DNA of 64,000 nucleotides from Desulfuromonadales bacterium (GCA_014860225.1 JACZKE010000046.1:1-64000); one strand, 5' to 3'. Counted from the stretch's first letter, positions 1 through 12,251 are shown. Notes: generated by a model from the sequence alone, not told the origin. Numbers and translations: made by a program.

Positions 1-44
1 TACCGCCAGCGTTCGTTCTGAGCCAGGATCAAACTCTCCAGTTG
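1..44 (-). rRNA. 16S rRNA, 5' end only
   Basis: The complementary strand carries the universal 16S 5' segment AGAGTTTGATCCTGGCTCAG followed by AACGAACGCTGGCGGTA, and the gene runs off the left edge of the window. The mature 5' end is placed about 7 bases before AGAGTTTG by analogy with E. coli, so the boundary at 44 is approximate. It is the first gene of an rRNA operon read leftward from the promoter at 209-237. Confidence 0.97.
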
Positions 45-208
45 ATAACTGTATAATTTGATTCTGTTTGTTACTTTTTAATTTGTACTGCTTCTAACAA
101 ATCATCTCAAACATCTGCTATTTAGTTTTCAAAGACCCGGTATCAAGCAAACAGCTCCATTGAGCATTTTGCTTTTGCCGTCGCCGTTTTTGCTGGCAAC
201 GAGGGGGG

Positions 209-237
209 AATCTAACGGACTTGACGCTGATAGTCAA
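209..237 (-). promoter_or_regulatory. rRNA operon promoter
   Basis: On the minus strand, TTGACT (232-237) and TAGATT (209-214) are separated by exactly 17 bases. Upstream, at 238-275, are A/T tracts of the kind that form UP elements. Downstream of the -10 is a GC-rich discriminator beginning CCCCCC, the usual mark of stringent (ppGpp) control. About 165 bases of leader separate it from the 16S 5' end; that leader includes GGTCTTTGAAAACT, a segment typical of rRNA leaders. Confidence 0.8.
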
Positions 238-291
238 GGGGTTTTTTCAAGTTTTTTTCAAAAAAATCAGGCTTCAGCCAACTACCTGTTT

Positions 292-408
292 TCAGGTGAA
301 AAATAAGCGCGCAAAACGTCGCTTGCCAGCCTGAAGAATGATCTTACCTACCGGTTCCACTTCCATCTCCGCATTGTCAATCTTCTCACCGTTCAGTTTG
401 ACACCGCC
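292..408 (-). pseudogene. relic 3' end of a second tyrosyl-tRNA synthetase gene
   Basis: In the frame offset from the intact tyrS, the minus strand encodes 38 residues and a stop. They read [15 protein letters not shown], then VGKIILQ and AGKRRFARLFF. This is the end of the S4 RNA-binding domain in the other bacterial TyrRS subclass (tails of the VGKRKFAR type). The preceding codon in this frame is a stop and there is no start, so it cannot be expressed alone. It begins inside the last codons of the intact tyrS, whose tail is instead of the GKKNYYII type. I infer that a resident tyrS was replaced by a different tyrS, leaving the old 3' end behind. Confidence 0.7.
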
Positions 409-1691
409 TCAATGATATAGTAATTTTTCTTGCCCTTCTGTACCAGTATGTATGATCCGCTGATCAGATCTGTCTTTGTCACCAGGTACTCCTGATCGGT
501 CAACTTGGCCTTGTTCAGGCTGAGTCCGTTTCCTTTTATCGTACGCCGTAGCTCACCTTTAGACGGAAAAGCAGCTGTTTCAGTGGTAAGCAGTTCTACG
601 ACCGGCACACCAGCATCGAGCTTTTCACGGTCGATTTCATAGGTTGGCACACCTTCAAACACCGTAAGAAAGGTCTCCTTATCCAGTTTTGCCAGGCTTT
701 CGGTCGTGGCGTTACCAAAAAGAATCTGTGATGCTTCAACGGCCTTGCTGTATTCGTCTTCATCATGGACCATACAGGTGACCTCTTTTGCCAGGTGTTT
801 CTGCAATGGTCGCAGGTGCGGTGCAGCTTCCTGCTCTTTGACCAGCGCCGTCACTTCATCCTTGCTTAAGAGCGTAAAGATCTTAATGTATTTCTCAGCA
901 TCGGCGTCAGAGACATTGAGCCAGAACTGGTAGAATTTATACGGTGTGGTTAGTTTTGGATCGAGCCAGACGTTGCCGCTTTCTGTTTTTCCGAATTTAC
1001 CGCCGTCCGCCTTGGTGATGAGCGGACAGGTCAAGGCAAAGGCTTCACCGCTTTCCTTGCGGCGGATAAGCTCTGTCCCTGTCAGGATGTTCCCCCATTG
1101 GTCGGACCCGCCCATCTGCAACTTGCAGTTCTTCTCTCGGTACAGGTGTAAATAATCGGCTCCCTGAACCAATTGATATGAGAATTCGGTGAAGGACAAG
1201 CCCATCTTGGCCTCTTCGCCCAGACGTTTTTTGACGCTGTCCTTAGCGATCATGTAATTGACCGTAATATGCTTGCCGATGTCGCGGATAAATTCGAGGA
1301 AACTGAAGTCTTTCATCCAATCGTAATTGTTGACCAGTTCAGCAGCATTGGCTGCATTCGATTCAAAATCGAGGAACTTCGCCAGCTGCTTTTTCAGACA
1401 GACCTCGTTGTGACGGAGGGTCTGCTCATCAAGCAGATTACGTTCCGCCGACTTCCCCGACGGGTCGCCGATCATGCCGGTCGCACCACCGATAAGCGCG
1501 ATCGGTTTATGGCCGGCGATCTGGAAATGCTTAAGCATCATCACGCTGACGAGGTGCCCAATATGTAGAGAATCAGCAGTCGGGTCAATCCCAACGTAGG
1601 CCGATGTCATTTGTTTTTGAAGTTGTTCTTCCGTCCCGGGCGTGATGTCGTGGATCATGCCACGCCAGGTCAATTCTTCGATAAAGTTCAT
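393..1691 (-). CDS. tyrS: tyrosyl-tRNA synthetase
   Basis: Charges tRNA-Tyr with tyrosine in the cytosol. The 432-residue product shows [16 protein letters not shown] (the HIGH-class motif), the tyrosine-pocket segment [12 protein letters not shown], the [13 protein letters not shown] stretch carrying the KMSKS-equivalent loop, and a C-terminal S4 domain ending GKKNYYII. That places it in the E. coli/Bacillus subclass. The ATG at 1691 (MNFIEEL) fits family N-termini; a TTG four codons upstream at 1703 is also open, and neither has a good ribosome site. The last four codons overlap a relic of another tyrS. It is the last gene of the minus-strand block before the rRNA operon. Confidence 0.96.
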   Translation of the reverse strand: MNFIEELTWRGMIHDITPGTEEQLQKQMTSAYVGIDPTADSLHIGHLVSVMMLKHFQIAGHKPIALIGGATGMIGDPSGKSAERNLLDEQTLRHNEVCLKKQLAKFLDFESNAANAAELVNNYDWMKDFSFLEFIRDIGKHITVNYMIAKDSVKKRLGEEAKMGLSFTEFSYQLVQGADYLHLYREKNCKLQMGGSDQWGNILTGTELIRRKESGEAFALTCPLITKADGGKFGKTESGNVWLDPKLTTPYKFYQFWLNVSDADAEKYIKIFTLLSKDEVTALVKEQEAAPHLRPLQKHLAKEVTCMVHDEDEYSKAVEASQILFGNATTESLAKLDKETFLTVFEGVPTYEIDREKLDAGVPVVELLTTETAAFPSKGELRRTIKGNGLSLNKAKLTDQEYLVTKTDLISGSYILVQKGKKNYYIIEAVSN

Positions 1692-1806
1692 TTTCAATAC
1701 CAACTATTCAGTCTGTTTGGGTTATCTTTCTACCTTGACTGCATCCGCAGACAGGCAAAAACCTCAACTGTCCCGCTCCATGACCCTCTCTATCTACCGG
1801 ACCATT

Positions 1807-1977
1807 GCTAGCAGTCTGTCGGACTATCCATGAGCCGGCTGCAAATCCGGCTGTTTAGCCCATATTTCAGCTCCTTTTTGGTCCATAGCTACGGCTATGA
1901 ACCTGCAAATGAGCTAAAATCTGTTCTCAAACATCCAAATTTTCGCTTCGGCCCGTATAGTCCGACAGACTGCTAGC
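1807..1977. repeat. MITE-like element with perfect 20-bp terminal inverted repeats
   Basis: GCTAGCAGTCTGTCGGACTA at 1807-1826 is repeated as its exact reverse complement at 1958-1977, bounding 171 bp with no gene. The interior holds smaller palindromic pieces (around 1835-1851 and 1887-1918), so the whole could fold as a long hairpin in RNA. It lies between tyrS and the YmdB gene, and its right arm supplies the stop codon of the latter (TAG, 1973-1975). No transposase is nearby, so it would be a non-autonomous element. No second copy was seen in the window by eye. Confidence 0.7.
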
Positions 1978-2752
1978 CTTCAACTTGAATACGCTCTATC
2001 CCAGTGGCCTTGCCCGTCGATTCGTCGATTGAGACGACTACACCACAAAGGACCGGATCCTTCTTGGCAATTTCATAGCGAACCGGCATCTGGGTCAAAA
2101 AGCGCTGGATCGACAGCTCTTTGCGAATCCCGATCACGGAATCACGCGCCCCCGACATGCCGACATCGCTGATAAACGCGGTACCACCCGGCAGGACCCT
2201 CTCATCGGCGGTCTGCACATGGGTATGGGTGCCGACTACAGCACTGACCCGACCATCAAGGTAGGCAGCCAAAGCACCTTTTTCACTGGTCGCTTCGGCG
2301 TGAAAATCTACGAAAACGATGCGCTGCTGAGGACCGAGCGCAGTCAGGATTGCGTCCGCCTTGCGAAACGGGCAATCCAGATTTCCCATAAAAACACGGC
2401 CCTCCAGGTTCATTACAGCAACAGACAGTCCTGCCGGAGTCTGGAAGACGCCGACACCTCGGCCCGGCACATCATCAGGATAATTTGCCGGTCGCAATAG
2501 AGCAGGCTCCTGCTCCAGGCAGACCAGCCCGTCACGTTTATCCCAGACATGATTGCCCGTGGTCAGGACATCGATGCTCAGATCGAACAATTCGGCAACG
2601 ACGTCAGGAGTCAAGCCGAAGCCGGCTGCGGCATTTTCGCCATTGGCAACAACAAAATCAATCATATGTTGATCGATGAGGCGGGGCAGAACATCACGGA
2701 CCAGCTGCCGCCCCGGACGACCAATGATGTCACCGATAAAAAGGATTTTCAA
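1973..2752 (-). CDS. ymdB: YmdB-family metallophosphoesterase
   Basis: A 259-residue protein of the TIGR00282/YmdB family, cyclic-nucleotide phosphodiesterases with a binuclear metal centre. Visible motifs are ILFIGDIIGRPGR at the N-terminus, DFVVANGENAA, TTGNHVWDK, and the metal-binding VVGTHTHVQTAD near residue 185. The start is TTG at 2752, because CTGGAG sits 6 bases before it and the family begins MKILFIGD; upstream in-frame codons lack a ribosome site. It follows RNase Y, the same pairing seen in Firmicutes, which suggests a joint role in RNA or signalling turnover. The stop codon lies inside the inverted repeat at 1958-1977, so an element has inserted at the very end of the gene. Confidence 0.9.
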   Translation of the reverse strand: MKILFIGDIIGRPGRQLVRDVLPRLIDQHMIDFVVANGENAAAGFGLTPDVVAELFDLSIDVLTTGNHVWDKRDGLVCLEQEPALLRPANYPDDVPGRGVGVFQTPAGLSVAVMNLEGRVFMGNLDCPFRKADAILTALGPQQRIVFVDFHAEATSEKGALAAYLDGRVSAVVGTHTHVQTADERVLPGGTAFISDVGMSGARDSVIGIRKELSIQRFLTQMPVRYEIAKKDPVLCGVVVSIDESTGKATGIERIQVEG

Positions 2753-2845
2753 ATCAACTCCAGAAACTGGAAGAAGAGGATAAAAGAGCAACAGGGGGAT
2801 AGCACAGGCCATCTCCCCCAACTGCCAGGTTCACTATTATTGCGT

Positions 2846-4405
2846 TTACTTTGCGTAATCAGTCGCTCTGGTTTCGCGAATTACATTCACCCTGATCTGA
2901 CCAGGGTAAGTCATCTCGTTCTCGATCTTGCGGGCGATGTCTTTAGCCAGAACATGCGAATAGTCATCAGAGACAACCTCGCTGGAGACCATGACACGGA
3001 CTTCACGCCCGGCCTGGATTGCGTAACAGGAGGTTACCCCGTTAAACGAGGTACCGATGCGTTCAAGATCTGCCAGACGCTTGACATAAGTCTCCAGCAT
3101 TTCGCGCCGCGCACCCGGCCTGGCTCCCGACAAGGCATCGGCGGCCTGCACCAGAACAGCCAGGATCGTCTCCGGCTTCTCATCTTCATGGTGAGCGCCA
3201 ATGGCGTGCACGATCTCGGACGATTCACCATGCTTCCTGGCCAGGTCGGCACCAATGACCGCGTGCGACCCTTCGATCTCATGGTCAACCGCCTTACCAA
3301 TATCGTGTAACAAGCCGGCGCGTTTTGCCTGCTTGATATCGATACCAAGCTCAGCCGCCATAATGCCGCACAGGAAAGAAACCTCGAGCGAGTGTTGCAG
3401 GACATTCTGGCCGTAAGAAGTCCGGTACCGCAGCCGTCCGACCAGCTTGACGATCTCCGGGTGAATGCCGTGAACACCAACATCGAACGTTGCCTGCTCG
3501 CCCGCCTCGCGGATCGTCGCATCAACCTCCTGCTCGGCCTTTTTAACCACCTCTTCAATACGCGACGGGTGAATTCGACCGTCGGTAATCAGACGTTCGA
3601 GAGCCAACCTGGCGACTTCGCGGCGAACCGGGTTGAAGCCGGAGATTATGACTGCCTCGGGCGTATCATCAATAATCAGGTCGATGCCGGTTGCAGCCTC
3701 AATAGCTCTGATATTGCGGCCCTCACGGCCGATAATTCGACCCTTCATCTCGTCATTTGGTAAAGCTACCGAATTGATCGTTTTCTCGGCTACGTAATCA
3801 CCGGCATAGCGCTGTATTGTCAGCGACAGGATTTTCTTGGCTTTCTTGTCAGCGGACTCCTTGGCCTCATCCTCAATCTGCCTGATCATCTTGGCGGCAT
3901 CATGGCGAGCTTCGCTCTCCATGGACGTCATCAGTTGCCGCTTGGCCTCATCAGAGGTAAGCCCGGAAACCATTTCCAGCTTGGTGCGCTGTTCGACAAT
4001 CAGAGCATCCACCTCGTCGGTGCGCTTTTGCAGGTTGCGGTCGCGATCTATCAACGACTGTTCACGACGAGCCATCTCCTGATCTTTTTCGTCAACCTGA
4101 ATGGCCTTGCGATCAAGATTTTCCTCTTTTTGAACCAGGCGCTTTTCCTGGGACAGAAGCTCCTTGCGGGCTTCACGCACCTCATCCTCCCAGTCGGCCT
4201 TCGCTTTAAAAACCACGTCCTTGGATTGTATCTCCGCTTCCTTGCGGATCGTGTCTGCCTCTTTTTTCGCTGTCTCGACAATTAACGCGGCTTCACGTTC
4301 TGCGTTGGCCAGTTTTGAGCCCGAAGACTTGGCACGGATTATAGCGCCAAGAAAACCGCCAACGATCAAACCGACAATCAGTAGCAAAATCATTTCTGTA
4401 TTCAA
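2846..4405 (-). CDS. rny: ribonuclease Y
   Basis: Membrane-anchored endoribonuclease that starts mRNA decay. Of 519 residues, the first 25 form a transmembrane helix ([19 protein letters not shown]). They are followed by a long charged coiled coil to about residue 200, a KH domain ([19 protein letters not shown]) and an HD phosphohydrolase domain ([22 protein letters not shown]). The start is the TTG at 4405: AAGGAGG ends 8 bases before it, whereas the GTG three codons upstream lies inside that ribosome site and the ATG at 4393 is 20 bases away. It is followed by the YmdB gene after 93 bases and preceded by the cyclo-ligase. Confidence 0.96.
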   Translation of the reverse strand: MNTEMILLLIVGLIVGGFLGAIIRAKSSGSKLANAEREAALIVETAKKEADTIRKEAEIQSKDVVFKAKADWEDEVREARKELLSQEKRLVQKEENLDRKAIQVDEKDQEMARREQSLIDRDRNLQKRTDEVDALIVEQRTKLEMVSGLTSDEAKRQLMTSMESEARHDAAKMIRQIEDEAKESADKKAKKILSLTIQRYAGDYVAEKTINSVALPNDEMKGRIIGREGRNIRAIEAATGIDLIIDDTPEAVIISGFNPVRREVARLALERLITDGRIHPSRIEEVVKKAEQEVDATIREAGEQATFDVGVHGIHPEIVKLVGRLRYRTSYGQNVLQHSLEVSFLCGIMAAELGIDIKQAKRAGLLHDIGKAVDHEIEGSHAVIGADLARKHGESSEIVHAIGAHHEDEKPETILAVLVQAADALSGARPGARREMLETYVKRLADLERIGTSFNGVTSCYAIQAGREVRVMVSSEVVSDDYSHVLAKDIARKIENEMTYPGQIRVNVIRETRATDYAK

Positions 4406-4466
4406 AGCCGTCACCTCCTTATTGGCATTATTTTTTGATGAAGCGTCCTATCTGCGGCAACAGCCA

Positions 4467-5042
4467 TCAGACGGTAAAATTCAAAGTGCGACTTTCAGTA
4501 ATAAGCACGGAAAGTCTCTGATCATGTTTTGCAGCTGGCAATGCATCAAGTAGCTGTGAATCGTAAGCAAAACCAACTTTCATACAATCAGCCCTGCATG
4601 CGGCCAGTGTACGGTCGTAGAAACCGCGACCGTAACCCAGGCGGTGGCCAGCTAGGTCGAAAGCCACGCCCGGGACTACAACCAGGTGCAATTCTTCGAT
4701 TGGCACCAATTGGCTCCCCTTCGGCTCCAGAACACCAAATGCTCCGGGGGCCAGGTCGACCAGGCTCAAGACTTCTACAAACTCAAGTTCATCATCCTTG
4801 ATGCGCGGATAAACCAGAGTCTTGCCGTCTTCAATTGCCCGCGTGAAGACTGTATCTGTCAACACCTCGTTATGAATGGCGCTGTACAAAGCCAGGCATT
4901 CTGCACGACAAAACAAGTCAGACTGAAGAAACCGTCGCTGGATCTCCATGCTTGAGTTGATGCAGGTTTCGATCGGCCGTGATCTACGTTCAGCCAGGAG
5001 CTGGGTTCTTATGGATCGCTTTGGCATTGGCAGAGATCTCAC
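4467..5042 (-). CDS. 5-formyltetrahydrofolate cyclo-ligase
   Basis: Converts 5-formyl-THF to 5,10-methenyl-THF with ATP, returning a storage folate to the one-carbon pool. The 191-residue product shows the family signature GHRLGYGRGFYDRTLA near residue 133 and VVVPGVAFDLAG before it, with a basic N-terminus (KRSIRTQLLAERR) matching the substrate-binding segment. The GTG at 5042 has GGAG ten bases upstream; ATG at 5027 (MPKRSIR) is the alternative. It lies upstream of rny. In proteobacteria this gene often follows zapA and the 6S RNA gene, and that order is kept here. Confidence 0.92.
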   Translation of the reverse strand: MRSLPMPKRSIRTQLLAERRSRPIETCINSSMEIQRRFLQSDLFCRAECLALYSAIHNEVLTDTVFTRAIEDGKTLVYPRIKDDELEFVEVLSLVDLAPGAFGVLEPKGSQLVPIEELHLVVVPGVAFDLAGHRLGYGRGFYDRTLAACRADCMKVGFAYDSQLLDALPAAKHDQRLSVLITESRTLNFTV

Positions 5043-5099
5043 GAATCGAGATCTCCGGACGGGAGCGTTCAGATAGAAGGAGGGTATATACGGCGCAGA

Positions 5100-5300
5100 G
5101 CATCCGCATCAAATTATTCTTACTGAGGTCTCCACCCGCAGCATGCCTTCGGCTCGGTTAAACCGCTGACAACACTGCAAAAACATTCTGGAGTTCCTGA
5201 GTTCATAACTATCATGCAACATGTTTCTCGTCGTAATTTTTTAACGCCCATAACGGACGGTAATACCAGTGACCAATCTATCTTGAAATCCCCGTACGGA
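5100..5300 (-). ncRNA. possible 6S RNA (ssrS) in the zapA / cyclo-ligase interval
   Basis: The 308-base gap between zapA and the cyclo-ligase is where ssrS sits in many proteobacteria. The minus strand is rich in pairing. ACTCAGG..ACTCCA near 5195 can pair with TGGAG..CCTCAGT near 5125, enclosing GCAG/CTGC and two small hairpins (CGGTTTAACCG and GCCGAAGGC). CTGCGGGTGGAGACCTCAG resembles the 3' part of 6S RNA. I could not build a convincing full rod of about 185 bases, so the ends are guesses and the assignment rests mainly on position. Confidence 0.4.
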
Positions 5301-5350
5301 GATGCATTGTTAAATCAACCGTTGCCCGGGCAGAGAGGGGTGACACATCC

Positions 5351-5629
5351 CTAATCCAAGGCTGCTTCTATCTTTCCGACCAACAGGATCAAACGCGGGT
5401 CTTCCGTCACCGAACGACCCACCACTGACTCCTCTTTAAGGTGAGCGGCTGAAACGTTGAGCAGGGCAAGAATGGTTGCCTGTAGAGAGTCGACGGCCCT
5501 ACCACTGGAAGTCACTTGGGCAATCTGGTCTTCTACAAATCTGGCGACCCGATGAACCTGCTCAGGAGAAGCGTCACTTCTGAGGTTAAACTGCTGTCCG
5601 AGAATGGAGACCTGGATGCTCTGTTTCAC
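5351..5629 (-). CDS. zapA: cell division protein ZapA
   Basis: ZapA binds FtsZ and bundles protofilaments at the Z-ring. The 92-residue product starts KQSIQVSILGQQFNLRSDAS, the usual ZapA N-terminal strand pattern. Then come EQVHRVARFVEDQI and a helical, alanine/leucine-rich C-terminal half suited to coiled-coil dimerisation. The ATG overlaps the stop of the preceding small gene (ATGA at 5626-5629), so the two are translationally coupled. Length is slightly under the E. coli protein (109). Confidence 0.88.
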   Translation of the reverse strand: MKQSIQVSILGQQFNLRSDASPEQVHRVARFVEDQIAQVTSSGRAVDSLQATILALLNVSAAHLKEESVVGRSVTEDPRLILLVGKIEAALD

Positions 5630-5817
5630 TGATTTTCCCCCTCCAGGTGTTCAAGCTTGTCCAACAATTTATCTAACTCGTCGCTAACTCTGGAACGATC
5701 CTGAAGCAACCGATCGCATTCTGCGCTGAGCTCCCGATTACGCTCCTGCAACTCGATACGTTCAGTCAATAACTGATCAACAAGTTCTTCCAGTCGCGCA
5801 ATCGCTTCCAAAGCCAC
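5626..5817 (-). CDS. small coiled-coil protein, ZapB-like
   Basis: A 63-residue protein that is coiled coil almost end to end (ALEAIARLEELVDQLL, then heptads of L, E, R and D). ZapB of E. coli is a similar short coiled coil that bridges ZapA to the Z-ring and chromosome terminus. The overlap with zapA is the main argument; the sequence itself is low-complexity helix and would match many coiled coils. A possible promoter lies upstream on the minus strand (TTGACT then TACGCT at 17-base spacing, around 5846-5874), just after ftsY. Confidence 0.72.
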   Translation of the reverse strand: MALEAIARLEELVDQLLTERIELQERNRELSAECDRLLQDRSRVSDELDKLLDKLEHLEGENQ

Positions 5818-5883
5818 TTAAAGACTCCCCCCTTTAATTATAATTTTCAGCGTAGGTCAAAGACTGTAAAAAGTCAAGCGATC

Positions 5884-7164
5884 TCAATTGTTAGCAAAGA
5901 GTGCTGCAACAAATTCATCAGCATCGAAGGGGCGCAGATCGGCAACACCTTCGCCGACACCGATCAAACGCACCGGCAGATCGAGCTGAGAGCTGATTGC
6001 CACGACAATACCGCCCTTGGCAGTACCGTCCAGCTTGGTCAATGCGATACAGGAGACCTCCACAGCCTCCTGAAACATGCGGGCCTGAATCAGAGCATTC
6101 TGACCTGTAGTTGCATCGAGAACCAAGAGGGTTTCATGGGGAGCGCCCGCAATCTCCCGATCAACAACCCGTCGCACCTTCTTCAGCTCTTCCATCAGGT
6201 TGACCTTGGTATGCAGCCTGCCGGCAGTATCCAGAATCAAGACATCGGCCTTACGTGCAACAGCAGCTTTGGCTGAGTCAAAGGCCACGGCAGCAGGATC
6301 GGAGCCCTCGGCATGCCGGATAACTTCCGCCCCGGCACGTTCACCCCAGATCTCGAGTTGCTCGGCCGCTGCAGCTCGGAAAGTGTCGCCGGCACCGAGG
6401 ACTACTTTCTTGCCCTGATCGGCAAACTGTTTTGCCAGTTTACCGATCGTTGTCGTCTTGCCGACACCGTTAACACCGACGACCATAATCACCAGAGGAC
6501 CACTCTCCGGAGTCGGCCAATCCGGCTCGCCGGTCTTCAAACGGGCACGTATTTCCTCACCGAGGACTTTATGCAGTTGATCGGGCTGGTTCTGATCAAT
6601 CTCCTTGAGCCGTCCGTTCAGCGCATGCACCAATTCCTGGGTTGCCCGCATTCCAAAATCAGCAGTAATCAGGATTTCCTCCAATTCCTCGAGGAATTCG
6701 CTATCCAGACTGGCATGACTTCCCAGCAAAGCATCCATCCGGCCGACCAGAGAGCTGCGCGTCCTGGCCAAACCTTGCCGCATGCGCTGGTAAAGGTTGG
6801 CCGGTTCCTCAACCTCGGGCACTGTTGTCAACGTCGACGGCGGTTCCTCAACCTCGGGCATTGCTGTCAACGTCGGCGGCGGCTCCTCAACGAAGACTTC
6901 TTCCACCTCACCCGGAGTGGTCACTTCTTCCGTTGCAACCTCATCGGTCGTCTCGGGTTCTTCAACAAGTGCTTCTGCAGACACCTCATCCCGGACTTCG
7001 CCAGGGCGGAATTTTCTTCTCAGCAGCAGCACGACTACAATCAGAGACAACAGCGTCAAAGAGAGGAAAACCAGCCCCAGGGCCGCCATCGGTCCATGCT
7101 CAGCAGGGACTCCCGCCTTAACAAGAAAATCAGCAAGTTTTGTCAGCCAGCGTTCAAAATCCAT
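5884..7164 (-). CDS. ftsY: signal recognition particle receptor FtsY
   Basis: GTPase that docks SRP-ribosome complexes to the Sec translocon. The 426 residues contain an N-terminal hydrophobic helix (about residues 26-48), an acidic linker of about 90 residues, the four-helix N domain, and the G domain. The G domain shows GVNGVGKTTTIGKLAKQF (P loop), DTFRAAAAEQL, DTAGRLHTK and TKLDGTAKGG. The linker contains a 13-residue repeat (EEPPSTLT..PEV) encoded by a 39-bp tandem DNA repeat. An N-terminal membrane helix is not typical of E. coli FtsY but occurs in other bacteria. It follows the roadblock gene by 78 bases. Confidence 0.96.
   Translation of the reverse strand: MDFERWLTKLADFLVKAGVPAEHGPMAALGLVFLSLTLLSLIVVVLLLRRKFRPGEVRDEVSAEALVEEPETTDEVATEEVTTPGEVEEVFVEEPPPTLTAMPEVEEPPSTLTTVPEVEEPANLYQRMRQGLARTRSSLVGRMDALLGSHASLDSEFLEELEEILITADFGMRATQELVHALNGRLKEIDQNQPDQLHKVLGEEIRARLKTGEPDWPTPESGPLVIMVVGVNGVGKTTTIGKLAKQFADQGKKVVLGAGDTFRAAAAEQLEIWGERAGAEVIRHAEGSDPAAVAFDSAKAAVARKADVLILDTAGRLHTKVNLMEELKKVRRVVDREIAGAPHETLLVLDATTGQNALIQARMFQEAVEVSCIALTKLDGTAKGGIVVAISSQLDLPVRLIGVGEGVADLRPFDADEFVAALFANN
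6802..6891. repeat. 39-bp in-frame tandem repeat within ftsY
   Basis: Two 39-bp copies (6802-6840 and 6841-6879) differ at only a few bases, and 12 bases of a third copy follow. The unit is a multiple of three, so copy-number change would lengthen or shorten the acidic FtsY linker by 13 residues without breaking the frame. Confidence 0.85.
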
Positions 7165-7242
7165 AATTCATCCTGAAACAGACAACAGTTTGCAGCTTAA
7201 CACTCAACAGACTGTGCGAAGGTTAACGTTGTGAAACAGAGA

Positions 7243-7602
7243 TCAAGCGATCTCCCGGTAAAGTCTCTTGATACAACGGCGGGCTTCCAGCAGGGCCCGA
7301 CCCAACATATCCGAGCGATCAAGAGTTAATACCAGATAGTAATCTTTGGTAACAGGCAGTACCAGCGTTTGTGTCTGTTTCGTGGTAATGATAATTTCCT
7401 TGAGTTCATCTTTACCGAGACGATCAGCCACTTCACGCATACTATGGAGGATAACGCCCTTGTGTGCACCAATCACTTTAAGATCATAATCGTCCATGAC
7501 ACCGACATGTTCGACAGCTTCGCCTTCCCAATCAGCAACGATTGCTCCCTGGGCACCGGGGACACGCTCTATCAGGGAATTCAGCAGAGACTTGAAAGGC
7601 AC
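7243..7602 (-). CDS. roadblock/LC7 domain protein
   Basis: A 119-residue single-domain protein of the roadblock/LC7 (MglB-like) fold. It shows LLNSLIERVPGAQGAIVADWEG at the N-terminus, a glycine-rich turn, and the strand pair LVLPVTKDYYLVLTLDRSD. In other bacteria such proteins dimerise and act on small Ras-like GTPases such as MglA. No MglA-like GTPase is in the window; the adjacent GTPase is FtsY. The start lies 3 bases after the smc stop, so it is probably translated together with smc. Function here is unknown. Confidence 0.82.
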   Translation of the reverse strand: MPFKSLLNSLIERVPGAQGAIVADWEGEAVEHVGVMDDYDLKVIGAHKGVILHSMREVADRLGKDELKEIIITTKQTQTLVLPVTKDYYLVLTLDRSDMLGRALLEARRCIKRLYREIA

Positions 7603-7605
7603 GGC

Positions 7606-11139
<3,534 letters not shown>

Positions 11140-11336
11140 GGGAATAGGCGTCGATACAGCGGAAGATCCGCTCCGGTCCTCTACATAAGCAGCTTCCATC
11201 CAGAGTTTACGGATGGACAAGAAGTAGCCGGTGATGTTAGCAAGCTCTGACAATGCTGTAAAGGAGATTTACTGCATCAAACCCCGAGGTTTTAACCCAT
11301 GTGACGGTTGCCCTGACAAGCTGTAACGGTTATGTT

Positions 11337-12251
11337 ATGAGCATGATTGCAACTGAATGGAAAATCAATCTCCGCGAAGAGAATCTCCCCCTGCTTGAAG
11401 CCCTTGCTTTGAGGGTACCGGCTGCGCCAGATGCTTTCCTCCGGCAGCTCTGTAAGAAGCAACGGGTAACTGTCAACAAACAACCTGCCGAAGCAGGCAG
11501 TTGTTTCCGTGCAGGTGAGACCATCGCTGTCAAAACTTCTCAGCGCTGGCAGGAGTGCCTGGCGCAGTCACACCTTCAACCCGGTCAGATTCTCTACGAA
11601 GACATGTACTGTATGGTGATCAACAAACCGGCAGGACTTGCCATCCATCATGCGCTGGGCCAAGACGACAATCTGCTGCAACGCATCCAGGATTTTTTAC
11701 GTCTGCGTGGAGAAACTTTTCAGGTCGCGCCAATTCACAGGCTGGATATCGGTACATCAGGTGCTGTTCTGTTTGGCAAGGGACGTGCGTCGATCAGCCA
11801 ATTGGGCCAGATGATCATGGCCGGACAGATGACCAAACATTACCTGGCGTTGATCGAGGGTTGCATGACTCGTCCAGGGGAACTGGACAGCTCTGTTCCA
11901 GCCAAAGGAAGCACAAAAACGGCCCTAACCAGATTTCGGCCTGTCGCCAATACCGACCGATACACTCTGCTCGAACTGCAGTTGGTCACCGGCCGGCGTC
12001 ACCAGATACGCCATCAGCTGGCAGCAATCGGCTCGCCGATCATTGGCGACACACGCTATCGTGGCAAAGTTATAAGTGACATGGACCGGCCTTTTTTACA
12101 TTGCCATCATCTGGCGTTCCTACAACCGGCAACTGGCCAGACTGTGGATATCCGTTGCCAGCTATCGTTGGACTTAATGATAATTTTGAAGTCCCTTGGT
12201 TTTTCGCACAGGACTCTCACAGAAGAAGAGGTACAAAACTTTTCCACATGA
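11337..12251 (+). CDS. RluA-family pseudouridine synthase
   Basis: Isomerises uridine to pseudouridine in rRNA or tRNA. The 304-residue product has an S4-like RNA-binding N-terminus (FLRQLCKKQRVTVNKQPAEA) and the catalytic HRLDIGTSGAVLFGK near residue 132, whose aspartate is the nucleophile. The downstream GRRHQIRHQLAAIGSPIIGD motif is also present. Which uridine it modifies cannot be told. An in-frame codon at 11301 allows a longer form, but ATG at 11337 fits better. It is divergent from smc with about 200 bases between, and followed 72 bases later by a histidine kinase. Confidence 0.9.
   Translation: MSMIATEWKINLREENLPLLEALALRVPAAPDAFLRQLCKKQRVTVNKQPAEAGSCFRAGETIAVKTSQRWQECLAQSHLQPGQILYEDMYCMVINKPAGLAIHHALGQDDNLLQRIQDFLRLRGETFQVAPIHRLDIGTSGAVLFGKGRASISQLGQMIMAGQMTKHYLALIEGCMTRPGELDSSVPAKGSTKTALTRFRPVANTDRYTLLELQLVTGRRHQIRHQLAAIGSPIIGDTRYRGKVISDMDRPFLHCHHLAFLQPATGQTVDIRCQLSLDLMIILKSLGFSHRTLTEEEVQNFST

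Noticed and set aside
2549-3310. 253-codon plus-strand frame across the ymdB-rny junction
   Set aside because: Antisense to two well-recognised genes and without any family resemblance.
5100-5210. glycine riboswitch, suggested by GCCGAAGGC and GGAGACC
   Set aside because: The two-aptamer layout and conserved core are missing, and the downstream gene is not glycine-related.
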